Assembly (NCBI RefSeq): GCF_019511345.1
Contig: NZ_JAEUAK010000011.1
Span: forward strand, 1-64,000
Direction: 5' to 3'
DNA: 64,000 nucleotides
Origin: Rhizobium mesosinicum
Lineage (GTDB): Bacteria > Pseudomonadota > Alphaproteobacteria > Rhizobiales > Rhizobiaceae
Part shown: one piece after another, positions 41,325-50,670 of the stretch
How the letters are laid out: each line of letters starts with the position of its first letter
Position numbering within the stretch: position 1 is the first letter of the stretch
Notes under the pieces: model-generated
The model's database searches: none
Seen by the model: only the letters and a program-made list of their open reading frames with translations
Told to the model about the DNA's origin: nothing
Position numbers and translations under genes: made by a program

Positions 41325-43883
41325 ATGACATTCTCCCTGTCCGGCCGTCCGGCCCCAACCTTTCGACGGCTGTCCGAGATGCCGGAAAGCAGCGGGAGCA
41401 ACCTGCGTGATCGAACGTTTCCGGGCAGGCCATTCCTGCGGCAGCTCGTGTTCGGCCCGCTTTCCCTGATTCTTCTTACGATGATGGTGCTGCTTGGCGC
41501 GGCAACGTCTTCCGCCCAATCCGCCCCCGTCGTTACCTCCGTTTCGGTCCCTGCGAATGGATATTACGGGAACGGAGACAGTCTGACCTTTGTCGTGCAA
41601 TTCAACGAGACTTTAATCGTCAGCGGCGCGCCATATGTTTCAGTGATCGTCGGCAGCCAGTCGCGGCAGGCAAGCTATCTCTCAGGAAGCGGGACGAGTT
41701 CGCTTCTGTTCCGATACGCGCTCCAATCCGGGGACATGGACATGGACGGCGTGGTGCTCGGCGCGATGAGCCTGAACGGCGGCACCATCGAGAACGCCGG
41801 AGGGGAAGCGGCCGACACCACCCTCAACAATGTCGCCCCGACTGCCGGCGTCCTGGTCGACACGCTGGGACCGACCGCCGTAACCGCTGTCGCAGGCACG
41901 CCGCCGTCGCACGCCACGCAGGTGGCATTCCAGATCGTGTTTTCCGAACCCGTGACCGGCTTCTCGATCGCAGACATGGTTCTGGCCACGACCGGAACTG
42001 CCACCGCTACGCTGGCCAACCTTTCGACGGCCGACAACACCACCTACACGGTGCAGGCGCAGAACATTTCCGGTACGGGCACGTTGCGTTTGAATATTGC
42101 ACCGGGTGCTGTCATCGATGTTGCCGGCAATACCAACCCGGCGGCAACAGGAACGCCGTGGACCGTCGGCGCTTCGTCCAATGCAGATCTGTCGCAGTTG
42201 CAGCCCAGCCAGGGCAGCCTCAGCCCGGCTTTCAATGCGAATACGCTGACCTATTCGATCTCGGTGGCCAACAATGTCACCGCGATCGCGCTGACACCTG
42301 TCGTCTCCGAGCCGAACGCGACAGTCACGGTCAATGGTTCTCCGGTCACCTCCGGAGGCGCCAGCAGTTCCATCAGCCTCGCTGTGGGCGCCACGACGAT
42401 CGCTGTCGTCGTCACCGCGCAGGACAGCACGGTGAAGACCTACAATGTCACCGTGACGCGTGCCGCCTCCGCGGGGCCGACAGCCGCGTCCCGCACCATC
42501 AACGTGATGGCGGGCACGACTATCGCAGTCGATCTTACGGCGGGCGCGACCGGGGCACCCTTCACCGCAGCGACGCTCACCTTCCTGCCGAACCCGGAAG
42601 CGGGAGGCGTCTCTCTCGACGCAGCGCAGATGCGGCTCACCTTCTCGGCGAGCCCTTCATTCGCAGGCTCGGCTGCGGTCGGCTATACGCTGTCGAATGC
42701 GTCAGGCACATCGGACCCGGCAACGATCACATTTGCCGTTGCCGCCCGTCCCGATCCGACTGACGATCCCGATGTGGCCGGCCTTCTCAATGCGCAGGTG
42801 GATGCCGCCAGGCACTTTGCCCAATATCAGACGCGCAACTTCAACAGCCGCCTGGAGCAACTGCACGATGAGGGCGAGCGCCAACGCCGATCGCTCGATA
42901 TCCGCCTCGGGCTTCGCCGCTCCGACAATGGCAATGGTGGGGTCGTCAATACCGAGCGCCAGTACGGCTGGGCAGGCGGCAGCGAGCCTGACCTCACCGG
43001 CCCCTCCGTATCCGGCCGGCAAAACAACGGCGCGACCCCGCAGATCCAGGGGCCGGATCTCGGTCCGTTTGCGGTCTGGTCCGGAGGATTCGTCAATTTC
43101 GCCGATACCGGCAACGGCGACCTGGACATCGGATCGACCACGGTCGGCGTGAGCGCAGGCGTGGATTACCGCTTCTCCGACCGCTTCGTCGGAGGCTTCG
43201 GCCTGGGCTATGGCCACGACAAAAGCGATATCGGGAATGATGGTACGGAAAGCCGTGGCGCGGCCTACAGCGCTGCGATCTACGGCTCCTTCAAGGCCGC
43301 GGACAACCTGTTCCTCGACGGCCTGATAGGCGCAAGCCGGCTCGATTTCGATTCAAGCCGCTATGTCGCCTCATCAGGGGATCTCGCTGCCGGAAACAGG
43401 GACGGGCGGCAGATGTTCGGCTCCCTCACCGCTGCCTACGAATTCCGGGACAAGACATGGCTCGTCTCCCCATACGGCCGGTTCGAACTGTCCAGGTCAT
43501 GGCTCGACGGGTTCACCGAGAAAGGCGGGGGCATCTACGGCCTGACCTATGGCGATCAGACGGTCGATACGGCCGCGGGCGTTATCGGCCTCCGCCTGAG
43601 CTATACCCTGCTGATGGACTGGGGAGCGCTGACACCAGGCATGCGGGCGGAATATACCCATGATTTCGCGAGCTCCAGCCGGCTGCGGCTCGGATATGCC
43701 GACATCGGCACGCTTCCGTACGAACTCGAAGCGGAGGAATTGGGGGACGACTATTCGTCCCTCGGGCTCTCGCTCGATGCTGCCTTACTGAACAACTGGG
43801 CGGTGGGCGTGGAATACCGGGCGGCGGTCGGCAGCGGAAGACAGGACCATGCCGTCGGCATCAGGGTCAGGAGTGAATTCTAA
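41325..43883 (+). CDS. Autotransporter with Ig-like and cadherin-like passenger
   Basis: 852 residues. An extended signal region ends near residue 66 (ATSSAQSAP). The passenger has a Bap-type Ig-like repeat (PTAVTAVAGTPP...VFSEPVTGFSIAD, ~165-280), a cadherin-like beta-sandwich (LQPSQGSLSPAFNANTLTY, ~290-378) and a linker with a helical QYQTRNFNSRLEQLHDEGERQRR segment near 505. The last ~270 residues form an autotransporter beta-barrel ending in RSEF with the expected terminal aromatic. It is a type V surface protein, probably adhesive. No strong ribosome site is seen before the ATG. Confidence 0.87.
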   Translation: MTFSLSGRPAPTFRRLSEMPESSGSNLRDRTFPGRPFLRQLVFGPLSLILLTMMVLLGAATSSAQSAPVVTSVSVPANGYYGNGDSLTFVVQFNETLIVSGAPYVSVIVGSQSRQASYLSGSGTSSLLFRYALQSGDMDMDGVVLGAMSLNGGTIENAGGEAADTTLNNVAPTAGVLVDTLGPTAVTAVAGTPPSHATQVAFQIVFSEPVTGFSIADMVLATTGTATATLANLSTADNTTYTVQAQNISGTGTLRLNIAPGAVIDVAGNTNPAATGTPWTVGASSNADLSQLQPSQGSLSPAFNANTLTYSISVANNVTAIALTPVVSEPNATVTVNGSPVTSGGASSSISLAVGATTIAVVVTAQDSTVKTYNVTVTRAASAGPTAASRTINVMAGTTIAVDLTAGATGAPFTAATLTFLPNPEAGGVSLDAAQMRLTFSASPSFAGSAAVGYTLSNASGTSDPATITFAVAARPDPTDDPDVAGLLNAQVDAARHFAQYQTRNFNSRLEQLHDEGERQRRSLDIRLGLRRSDNGNGGVVNTERQYGWAGGSEPDLTGPSVSGRQNNGATPQIQGPDLGPFAVWSGGFVNFADTGNGDLDIGSTTVGVSAGVDYRFSDRFVGGFGLGYGHDKSDIGNDGTESRGAAYSAAIYGSFKAADNLFLDGLIGASRLDFDSSRYVASSGDLAAGNRDGRQMFGSLTAAYEFRDKTWLVSPYGRFELSRSWLDGFTEKGGGIYGLTYGDQTVDTAAGVIGLRLSYTLLMDWGALTPGMRAEYTHDFASSSRLRLGYADIGTLPYELEAEELGDDYSSLGLSLDAALLNNWAVGVEYRAAVGSGRQDHAVGIRVRSEF

Positions 43884-43884
43884 A

Positions 43885-43980
43885 GCAATTCCAGTAAAAG
43901 TGCACAGCGGTTTTGCGTCCGGAATTACGTAAAAACAAAGAGATAGAGCAATTCCATCTATTTCCGAACCACCGAAATGT
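43885..43980. repeat. Dispersed rhizobial intergenic repeat
   Basis: The stretch with CAGCGGTTTTGCGTCCGG and AAAACAAAGAGATAGAGC is, from memory, a very common intergenic sequence in Rhizobium and relatives. Only one copy is in this window, so the repeat call rests on that knowledge and not on the window. Confidence 0.5.
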
Positions 43981-44059
43981 TCTATATCAATGGCAGAGCG
44001 CCGGTGTGCCCACATTGCTATGGATCAAAGCGTGGACGGCAGAAATGCGCCATCCGCGG

Positions 44060-46063
44060 TCAGCGCTGATCGAGCGTCGGATCGCTGTTTAAATGGCCGG
44101 AACGCGTACCGTCCTTCGGCCGCGTGTCCAGAAGGCGCGAAAGCACGGTCCGCTTCCTCTTGCGCGGGATGAGATCGATGTCGCTCACGAGCTTTGCGCC
44201 GCCCTCGTGCCGCTCCAGGATGATCTTGCGGCTGTGGAACACTTCCAGCTCGGCGCGATGCGCCACACTGACGATGGTGACCTTGGGCAATTCCTCGATC
44301 ACCATCTCCATCATCCTGTCCTGGCTCTTCTCGTCGAGCGCCGAGGTCGCCTCGTCGAGCACGATGATATCGGGGTTGTGGAGCAGCAGGCGCGCGAAGG
44401 CGAGCCGCTGCTTTTCGCCGCCCGACAGGATCTGGTCCCACGGCGCCTCTTCCTCGAGCTTCTCGTTGAGATAGGCCAGCCCCACCTTCTCGAGTGCGTT
44501 CTTGATCTCATCCAGCGGCCAGCCGTCTGCGGCATTGGGATAGGCGACGGCGCGGCGCAGCGTGCCCGACGGGATGTAGGGCCGCTGCGGCAGCATGAAC
44601 AACCGCCTGTCGGGATGGAAATCGACGCTACCGTGACCCCACGGCCAGAGACCCGAAATGGCCCGCACCAGCGTACTCTTGCCCGAACCGGATTCGCCAG
44701 CGACTAGCACCCGCTCGCCGGCCTCGATCTCGACCTGGGTTTCCTTGACCACGGCCGTACCATCGTCCAGCGACACGGAGAGATCGTTAAGGCTCAGCAT
44801 CGCCTCGCTCGCCGTTTCGCCATGCTGGATGCGCCCCAGCGCATCGCTCTGCTCGGCCCGTTCCAGCCCGTCGAGCGACATCATCAGCGAGGCGACACGC
44901 CGCGCGCAGGCGTTCCAGTCGGCAAGTCGCGGGTAATTGTCGACCAGCCAACCGAAGGCGGTCTGGACGATGGCGAAGGCTGACGCTGCCTGCATCACCT
45001 CACCCAGCGTCATGTTGCCCTCCAGAAATTTCGGCGCGCAGAGCAGTACCGGCACGACGGGCGCGATCAGCATCGATCCGTGCGAGACGAAGGTCGTGCG
45101 CATATACTGGTGGGACAGCTTCGCCCATTGGCGGAGCACATTGGCAAACGTCTTGTCGAGGTCGTTGCGCTCCTCCTCCTCGCCGCCGAGAAGCGCGATG
45201 CTCTCGCCGTTTTCGCGCACATGCGTCAGCGTATAGCGAAACTCGGCCTCCATCTGGTTCTTGACCTCGGAGACCTGGACGAAATGCCGTCCGATGACGG
45301 CGATCGTCGTCGAGGTGATGAGCGCGTAGAGCACGGCCGTCACGACGAGAAAGCCGGGAATGGTGATCGACATCCCGCCGATCGGCAGCGTCAGGGCGCC
45401 CCCAATCGTCCAGAGGACCACAATGAAGGTCGAGGCCGAGAGAAAAGCCGAGATGACGCCGGCGATGAAATCGACGGGAGATTCCGTCGCGATGCGCAGA
45501 TCCTCGGAAATCCGCGCCTCCGGGTTGCTATGATCGCCGCCGATGAGGTTCAGCTGATAGTAGCGACCGTTCGCAAGCCACCGCGCGATCAGCGCGGTCG
45601 CAAGCCACCGACGCCAGTGCCGCTGGATCATCATGCGGACATAGACCTGACTGGTGACGAGGACGACACTGCCCGCCACGAGCGGCAGGAAGATCGCGCT
45701 CAGATAATAGACGGTGCCGGCATCGTGCCGCTCGATGGCATCGAAGATGCCGCGGTTCCACCTGTTGATCCCGTACTGGAAGCCGACATTCATGCAGATC
45801 ATGACCAGGAGCCCGATGGAACACGGCCAGGCAAAACCATCGCCCTTGCGGCTCCAGTAGCCCCGCGCGCTGATCCAGAATCGCTTCAGCAGATATTTCT
45901 TGCGCGCCCGCTCGGCCTCCTCCGGCGTCAGGTCCGGATCGGATTCGATAACATCTGGCGGCGGCGCGACCTCGACGGTCGATGCCTTCCCCTTGGGTGT
46001 CTCCTCGGCACCATCAGGTTTGGCGCCGTCGACCGATGTCGGCTTCAATTTTGCGTCGGTCAT
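44060..46063 (-). CDS. ABC transporter, fused permease/ATPase, SbmA/YddA-like
   Basis: 667 residues. After a ~60-residue acidic cytoplasmic start, residues ~75-390 form an ABC_membrane_2 domain with about six spans (GFQYGINRWNRGIFDAIE is a hallmark of the SbmA/BacA/YddA group). The ATPase domain has Walker A GESGSGKST near 463, signature LSGGEKQR near 568 and Walker B IIVLDEATSALDE near 588. The C terminus carries a basic tail (PRKRKRTVLSR). Relatives import peptides (BacA, symbiosis) or cobalamin/peptide-like cargo, but those with a fused ATPase are often exporters; direction here is unknown. Confidence 0.9.
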   Translation of the reverse strand: MTDAKLKPTSVDGAKPDGAEETPKGKASTVEVAPPPDVIESDPDLTPEEAERARKKYLLKRFWISARGYWSRKGDGFAWPCSIGLLVMICMNVGFQYGINRWNRGIFDAIERHDAGTVYYLSAIFLPLVAGSVVLVTSQVYVRMMIQRHWRRWLATALIARWLANGRYYQLNLIGGDHSNPEARISEDLRIATESPVDFIAGVISAFLSASTFIVVLWTIGGALTLPIGGMSITIPGFLVVTAVLYALITSTTIAVIGRHFVQVSEVKNQMEAEFRYTLTHVRENGESIALLGGEEEERNDLDKTFANVLRQWAKLSHQYMRTTFVSHGSMLIAPVVPVLLCAPKFLEGNMTLGEVMQAASAFAIVQTAFGWLVDNYPRLADWNACARRVASLMMSLDGLERAEQSDALGRIQHGETASEAMLSLNDLSVSLDDGTAVVKETQVEIEAGERVLVAGESGSGKSTLVRAISGLWPWGHGSVDFHPDRRLFMLPQRPYIPSGTLRRAVAYPNAADGWPLDEIKNALEKVGLAYLNEKLEEEAPWDQILSGGEKQRLAFARLLLHNPDIIVLDEATSALDEKSQDRMMEMVIEELPKVTIVSVAHRAELEVFHSRKIILERHEGGAKLVSDIDLIPRKRKRTVLSRLLDTRPKDGTRSGHLNSDPTLDQR

Positions 46064-46193
46064 GCCAGCGAAAACGGATTACCGATCGAAAGGTTTCACG
46101 AGCGGGGCCAAGCTCGGTGCTTGCCGGAAATTATATCGGGAGAACCCGAACCAGGACACAATCGACACGCGAGATCCCTATTCGACGCTTCCA

Positions 46194-46547
46194 TCATGTG
46201 GCACTCGCCATCTGATGGCTCTCGCTGTCAAAACCGTAAGCTCGCTGCACCAGAGCGACGCGAACTTCGTATTTCGAGTACCAGTCCTGGCGACCTCGCC
46301 GCTGTGCTTCGACATGATCCATGACGCTCTTCCAAGCGCGTATGCTGTCTTCGTCTTTCCAGTATGAGATCAGTATTCCGAAGCCATCTGCGCCGCGAGC
46401 GCTTTCGAAGCCGAGATACCCCGGTTGTTGACTTGCAAGTTTGGTCATTGCGTAACCAATCTCGCCATAACCATCGTCTACGTTTGTTCGCTGCGAAGTG
46501 AAGCTGACCATATAGTATGGTGGCTCTGGCAGGGCGGCTATCTGCAT
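46194..46547 (-). CDS. Antibiotic biosynthesis monooxygenase-fold protein
   Basis: 117 residues with a ferredoxin-like ABM domain: YYMVSFTSQRT, LASQQPGYLGFESARG, GILISYWKDEDSIRAWK and a C-terminal WYSKYEVRVALVQRAYG. Such proteins are small heme- or cofactor-free monooxygenases or enzymes that handle reactive compounds. The ATG at 46547 follows AGAGGAAAT. It stands alone between the ABC gene and the sigma factor operon. Confidence 0.85.
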   Translation of the reverse strand: MQIAALPEPPYYMVSFTSQRTNVDDGYGEIGYAMTKLASQQPGYLGFESARGADGFGILISYWKDEDSIRAWKSVMDHVEAQRRGRQDWYSKYEVRVALVQRAYGFDSESHQMASAT

Positions 46548-46836
46548 GTGATTTCCTCTGTTTTCGAAGCAGAAGTTACTTGCGCAATCCATCTTCCATC
46601 CATTTCGGCGGGAGCGCTAAGTCTGCTTTCGAGGCCTGAAGCGGACAGGTGGCTTGTTGTTATTGACAGCCAGCACGGTGAACCGTACCTCTCGCTTTGG
46701 TCGATTGTTGTCTACAGCCTGTTTGTTGTGTGGGGCTTACAAGCGATTGGCCTTTGGCACCGGAACGCATTCAGCGGCGATAACAAATGACTACCGTGGA
46801 GAGGTTTTGTCCCTTTCCGGACCTGTGTCAACGTCG
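46548..46836. other. AT-richer gap, nothing recognised
   Basis: 289 bases between two minus-strand genes with no supported gene or repeat. A plus-strand open frame through it is partly antisense to the ABM gene and not protein-like. Confidence 0.4.
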
Positions 46837-47745
46837 TCATCGCGATGCGGCCGGCATCACATCAGCACCCTCAATGACATAGGTCGCATAGCGATGGTCG
46901 CGGATCAGGCTTATCTTTTGCCCCCGCCATTCAAGCAGCATGAAATAGGAAGGACGATCAGACGGTTCGGCTGATACCAGTAATATTTCCCGGCCTTCCA
47001 GCCAGGCCGGTTCGAGCCTGACCGGCGGATATTCGGCATAATAGGTGAAAAACCGACCGACATCGGCAGCACCGTCGATTTCCGGCCGCCGCGCCTGACG
47101 AAGCCGGACATCGTCGGCCAGCAGGCGACGCAGGGCGTCCCAGTCCCGGGCGTTGAAGAGCGCCGCGAAGTTCAGAACCTCGGGGCTCGGCGGCGGCGCA
47201 ACTTCCTGCCGCCTGTCGGAGATGGCGCGCAATCTCGCCCGGCCACGAGACAGATGGGCCTTGACGGCATCGACGCTCAGTTCCAGGAGCGCCGCGATAT
47301 CCGCAAGCGGCTCTCCCAGGACATCCTTGAGGATGACAGTGCTGCGTTGCGTCACCGGCAATTCCGCAAAATGGCTGAGCGCCATCCGCACCGTCTCCTG
47401 CCGGATCAGCGCATCCTCCGGGCCGACGGCGCCGATATCGGCGAGATCGAAGGCCGTCTCAAGCGGCTCCGATCGGCGCGTGCTGCGCTGGCGCAGGGCA
47501 TCGATGGCTCGGTTATGGACGATGCGAAAGAGCCAGGGTCGCAGGGCCGTGTCCGGCGGGATAGAGCCGGCCGTCGCAAATACCCTGGCAAACGCATCCT
47601 GAATCACGTCCTCGCCATCGATCACCGAACCCACCAGACGAGAGGCATAGCGATGCAGTTCCGGGCGAAGCGCGTCCGCTTCGCTAGCCAGGGCCGCCAG
47701 CAGGGCTTTCCTCTCTTCAGCGTCGAGAGCAGTGTCTTCCGTCAT
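46837..47745 (-). CDS. ECF sigma factor with C-terminal SnoaL-like domain (SigJ/ECF41 type)
   Basis: 302 residues. Sigma region 2 (residues ~25-95, HRYASRLVGSVIDGEDVIQDAF and LFRIVHNRAIDALR) and region 4 (~130-185, LPVTQRSTVILKDVLGEPLADIA) are intact. Residues ~200-302 form a SnoaL/NTF2-like domain (FAALFNARDWDALRRLLADDV), which in ECF41 and SigJ proteins controls the sigma factor in place of a separate anti-sigma. Its start overlaps the stop of the SDR gene by four bases, a known type of context for this group. The ligand is unknown. Confidence 0.9.
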   Translation of the reverse strand: MTEDTALDAEERKALLAALASEADALRPELHRYASRLVGSVIDGEDVIQDAFARVFATAGSIPPDTALRPWLFRIVHNRAIDALRQRSTRRSEPLETAFDLADIGAVGPEDALIRQETVRMALSHFAELPVTQRSTVILKDVLGEPLADIAALLELSVDAVKAHLSRGRARLRAISDRRQEVAPPPSPEVLNFAALFNARDWDALRRLLADDVRLRQARRPEIDGAADVGRFFTYYAEYPPVRLEPAWLEGREILLVSAEPSDRPSYFMLLEWRGQKISLIRDHRYATYVIEGADVMPAASR

Positions 47746-48485
47746 TCGATGACCGTCACCCCCGTATCTCCGCGAACGCCGTAGACCATGGCCTCGGCGA
47801 GGTCAGTCCTGCCGATCAGGTCGGCGACCATATCGCCAAACGCCCGCGGCGTCATGTCCGGCCAGGTGGCGGCCTGTTCGGCAAATGTCCGACCCGCCTT
47901 CGCAGCGTAAGCCTTAATTCCGGTATCGCCCACGCCGGTTCCGGCAAACATCTGCCGGGGAACGATGACCCGGAAGCGAAGGCCCAGACCGAGTTCCGCC
48001 GACAGGCTCTCGGCATATTTTGCAATGAACCACTGCGCGCGCTTCGCTCCCGCATAACCGCCCGATAGCGGCGACCCCTGCACGGCGGCTCCGCTGGAGA
48101 CCAGCACGACAAGCCCGCCCGGCGCCATCGGCAGGGTCAGGGCAGCCTGTACCCAATGCAGCGCAGCCTTGACGTCCACATTCCAGTTTGTCGTGAACGC
48201 CTCCCAGCCAATCCGGTCGATCCGTTCCATGGGCGGCTCCGCACCGGCATTCATGATGACGAGATCGGGCCGCGTCTCTTCCGTGATCCGCCATGCCGCG
48301 TCGGCATCGGTTGCATCAGCCGATATGGCGGTGACGGCCGGCTGCTCGCCCGCCTCCTGCACGGCATCAGCGGTTCGGGCGATCACAGTGACTTCAGCCG
48401 CGCGAGCAACAAATGCCTCGGCAAGCCCCCTCCCCAAGCCACGGCTCCCGCCGACGACCACAATTCGCTTTCCTTCCAGATCCAT
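47742..48485 (-). CDS. SDR oxidoreductase coupled to an ECF sigma factor
   Basis: 247 residues. The cofactor loop VVGGSRGLGRG lies at residues 10-20; MNAGAEPP replaces the usual NNAG; the catalytic Tyr/Lys pair is in GGYAGAKRA, with Ser in VLVSSGAAV. It is a true, slightly divergent SDR. The stop codon overlaps the start of the sigma factor gene (ATGA), so the two are translated together. In ECF41 loci the partner enzyme is often a target of the sigma factor, so this may be an autoregulated pair. Confidence 0.88.
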   Translation of the reverse strand: MDLEGKRIVVVGGSRGLGRGLAEAFVARAAEVTVIARTADAVQEAGEQPAVTAISADATDADAAWRITEETRPDLVIMNAGAEPPMERIDRIGWEAFTTNWNVDVKAALHWVQAALTLPMAPGGLVVLVSSGAAVQGSPLSGGYAGAKRAQWFIAKYAESLSAELGLGLRFRVIVPRQMFAGTGVGDTGIKAYAAKAGRTFAEQAATWPDMTPRAFGDMVADLIGRTDLAEAMVYGVRGDTGVTVIE

Positions 48486-48872
48486 CTCTCAGTCCTCATA
48501 CGGCTCGGGTCCGACCGCTCGACGACGGTCGCAACAACGACGTTTCAAGGAGGAGAAAAGAGTCATCGCCATCTGCGATTTGTGGGGGGCCGGATCGAGC
48601 GCGGCGGATGACCCTGATATCTGTCCTCTGCACTCACCGAGGACATCTCGCCCGGAGCCCCCTCACCCTAACCCTCTCCCCGCCGGGGCGAGGGAACGTG
48701 GATACGGCGCCTTTTAGAATGGAGACGGTGCGGCAGTTTTCCTTCTCCCCGGCGGGGAGAAGGTGGCCCGAAGGGTCGGATGAGGGGGCCACATCCGCCG
48801 TCAGTCATCATTGAATCAACTCTCCCCCTCGACTGTCAAGGCGCGTCGATCCACGAACCAGACACCTGCCGA
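48486..48872. other. 387-base gap containing a palindromic element
   Basis: No gene is supported. The stretch holds the SDR-sigma promoter and the repeat element at 48656-48790. Confidence 0.5.
48656..48790. repeat. AGCCCCCTCA...TGAGGGGGCC palindromic element, copy 2
   Basis: Same ends and same pair of inner hairpins (CCCTCTCCCCGCCGGGGCGAGGG-like at left, CCTTCTCCCCGGCGGGGAGAAGG-like at right) as the element at 19988-20093. The right half also matches the repeat inside uvrB. Confidence 0.85.
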
Positions 48873-49490
48873 TCAGGCCAACAGCCCGTGCAGCACGAGA
48901 TCGATATGCGCTTTCACATAGGCATCTCTGTCCAAGGGCCGCCGCTCGTCGAAGAGCAGCTTGAAGAACAGGAAGGTGATGGCGGGAGCCACGACTGCTT
49001 CGGAAAAGGCAGCCGGCCCCGAACGGAATTCGCCGAGCCTTACGCCGTCATTGATGACGGACTGCAATTGCATGTCGAGGGGATCGATGAATGCCTCGTG
49101 GTGCCTGTCGACGATCTGGGGGAAGCGCGAACCTTCGGCGATGATGAACCGCATCATCTCGCGCAATCTGCGATCGCTGATCATGAGATCGTAGATCTGC
49201 TCGATCGTCTTCTGCAACCGCTCCACCGCGGTGCCCTTCTGTTCGGTTACGCGCGCCAGAAAGCCTTCCAACGGCACCGAAATGTGCCTGATCATCGCTT
49301 CGAAAAGCTGCTCTTTCGTCTCGAAGTAGACATAGACCGTGCCCTTCGTGACCCCCACCCTGGCGGCAATGTCTTCGACGCGCGTCGCGATAAAACCGCG
49401 CTCGACGAACTCTTCGAACGCCGCCTCCAGGATCTCTACCGGCCGGCGGGCCTTCTGCTCGGCGCGTGTCAGTTTGTTCGTATCGGGCAT
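48873..49490 (-). CDS. TetR repressor of the RND efflux operon
   Basis: 205 residues. The helix-turn-helix is at ~30-65 (TRVEDIAARVGVTKGTVYVYFETKEQLF). The C-terminal domain resembles AcrR-like regulators of efflux pumps. It is divergent from the adaptor-adaptor-pump operon with a 22-bp palindrome in the 103-base gap, so repression of the operon and itself is likely. Inducers unknown. Confidence 0.88.
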   Translation of the reverse strand: MPDTNKLTRAEQKARRPVEILEAAFEEFVERGFIATRVEDIAARVGVTKGTVYVYFETKEQLFEAMIRHISVPLEGFLARVTEQKGTAVERLQKTIEQIYDLMISDRRLREMMRFIIAEGSRFPQIVDRHHEAFIDPLDMQLQSVINDGVRLGEFRSGPAAFSEAVVAPAITFLFFKLLFDERRPLDRDAYVKAHIDLVLHGLLA

Positions 49491-49535
49491 GCCTCACCTT
49501 GAGCTTTTTTTGTTGCCGGGCGTCAAGAAATTTTC

Positions 49536-49557
49536 ATTGACTGATCGGTTAGTCAAT
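49536..49557. promoter_or_regulatory. TetR operator of the efflux operon
   Basis: ATTGACT and AGTCAAT flank an 8-base centre (GATCGGTT); the whole 22 bp is an imperfect palindrome. It overlaps the likely promoter, 37-58 bases before the first adaptor gene. Confidence 0.75.
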
Positions 49558-49593
49558 ATTATTCGTCTGCCGAACCAATGCAAGAGGTCAATC

Positions 49594-50670
49594 ATGAAAA
49601 CTGTCCTTGTTGCCGCCTGGCTGGGTGTAAGCGCCGTCGCGCTTGCCTCATGCGAGGAGAAAAGCGCGAGTGAGGCAAAACCCAGGAATGTTGAAGCCGT
49701 CGTGGCCAAGGTCACGCCGGCAGTCGAAACCAACGCCATCACCGGAGAGGTCAGCGCCCGCGTCGAGAGCGATCTGTCCTTCAGGGTCAGCGGGCGCATC
49801 GTCGAGCGTCTCGTCGATGTCGGCTCGTCGGTGAAAGCCGGCCAGGTGCTGGCGCGCATGGACGCCGAAGAGCAGAAGGCCGATCTCGGCGTCGCCACCG
49901 CGAACCTGCAGTCGGCCATTGCCCAGCGCACGCAAGCCCAGCTGGCCTTCGACCGGCAGCAGAGCCTGTTCAGAACGCAGGTCGCTACCCGCGCTGCACT
50001 CGATCAGGCCCAGGAAGCGCTTTCGACCGCCGAGGGCGGCGTGAAACTGGCGCAGGCGCAATTCGATACTGCGCAGGACGCGCTCTCCTATACGGAACTG
50101 CGCGCCGATGCCGATGGCGTCATCACCGCCAGAAATGCCGAAGTGGGCCAGGTCGCGCAGGCCGCGCAGCTCATATTCACGCTTGCGCACGACGGACCGC
50201 GCGATGCCGTCTTCAACGTCTTCGAGTCCCTCTACCTCGGCCGCAATCTGGAAAGCACTGTCAGCGTCAGCCCCCTCTCGGCGCCGTCCCGCAAGATCGA
50301 AGCCTCCGTGCGCGAAATTTCGCCGACGATCGATCCGTCGACCGGAACCATCAGGGTCAAGGTGGGTCTCGAAGCTACGCCGGACATGCAGCTCGGCGCA
50401 CCTGTCGTCGGCTCCTTCCGCACGAAGGAAAAGGACGCGATCGAGCTGCCGTGGTCGGCCATGGCTTCAAAGGGCGGTCAGCCTGCCGTCTGGATCGTCG
50501 ATCCCGCTTCATCGAGCGTATCCCTCCGCCCGGTCGATGTCTCCGACTATGAGACCGGCCGTTTTGCCGTACGCGCGGGTGTCGCACCCGGGGACATCGT
50601 CGTCGTCGACGGTACGAAATTCCTGCGACCCGGCGAGGTCGTCACCTATGACAAGGAAGCCGCAGAATGA
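49594..50670 (+). CDS. RND efflux adaptor lipoprotein 1
   Basis: 358 residues, periplasmic membrane-fusion protein. A lipoprotein signal ends in the lipobox LASC (Cys19-20 region). Then come a barrel-sandwich domain split by a helical hairpin (ARVESDLSFRVSGRIVERL; GQVLARMDAEEQKADL; SYTELRADADGVITARN) and a beta-barrel part. The ATG at 49594 follows AGAGG. It is the first gene of the operon; its stop overlaps the next adaptor by four bases. It should dock the pump to an outer-membrane channel encoded elsewhere. Confidence 0.9.
   Translation: MKTVLVAAWLGVSAVALASCEEKSASEAKPRNVEAVVAKVTPAVETNAITGEVSARVESDLSFRVSGRIVERLVDVGSSVKAGQVLARMDAEEQKADLGVATANLQSAIAQRTQAQLAFDRQQSLFRTQVATRAALDQAQEALSTAEGGVKLAQAQFDTAQDALSYTELRADADGVITARNAEVGQVAQAAQLIFTLAHDGPRDAVFNVFESLYLGRNLESTVSVSPLSAPSRKIEASVREISPTIDPSTGTIRVKVGLEATPDMQLGAPVVGSFRTKEKDAIELPWSAMASKGGQPAVWIVDPASSSVSLRPVDVSDYETGRFAVRAGVAPGDIVVVDGTKFLRPGEVVTYDKEAAE

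Noticed and set aside
46425..46790. 121-codon plus-strand frame next to the ABM gene
   Set aside because: Half is antisense to a well-supported gene and no ribosome site is present.
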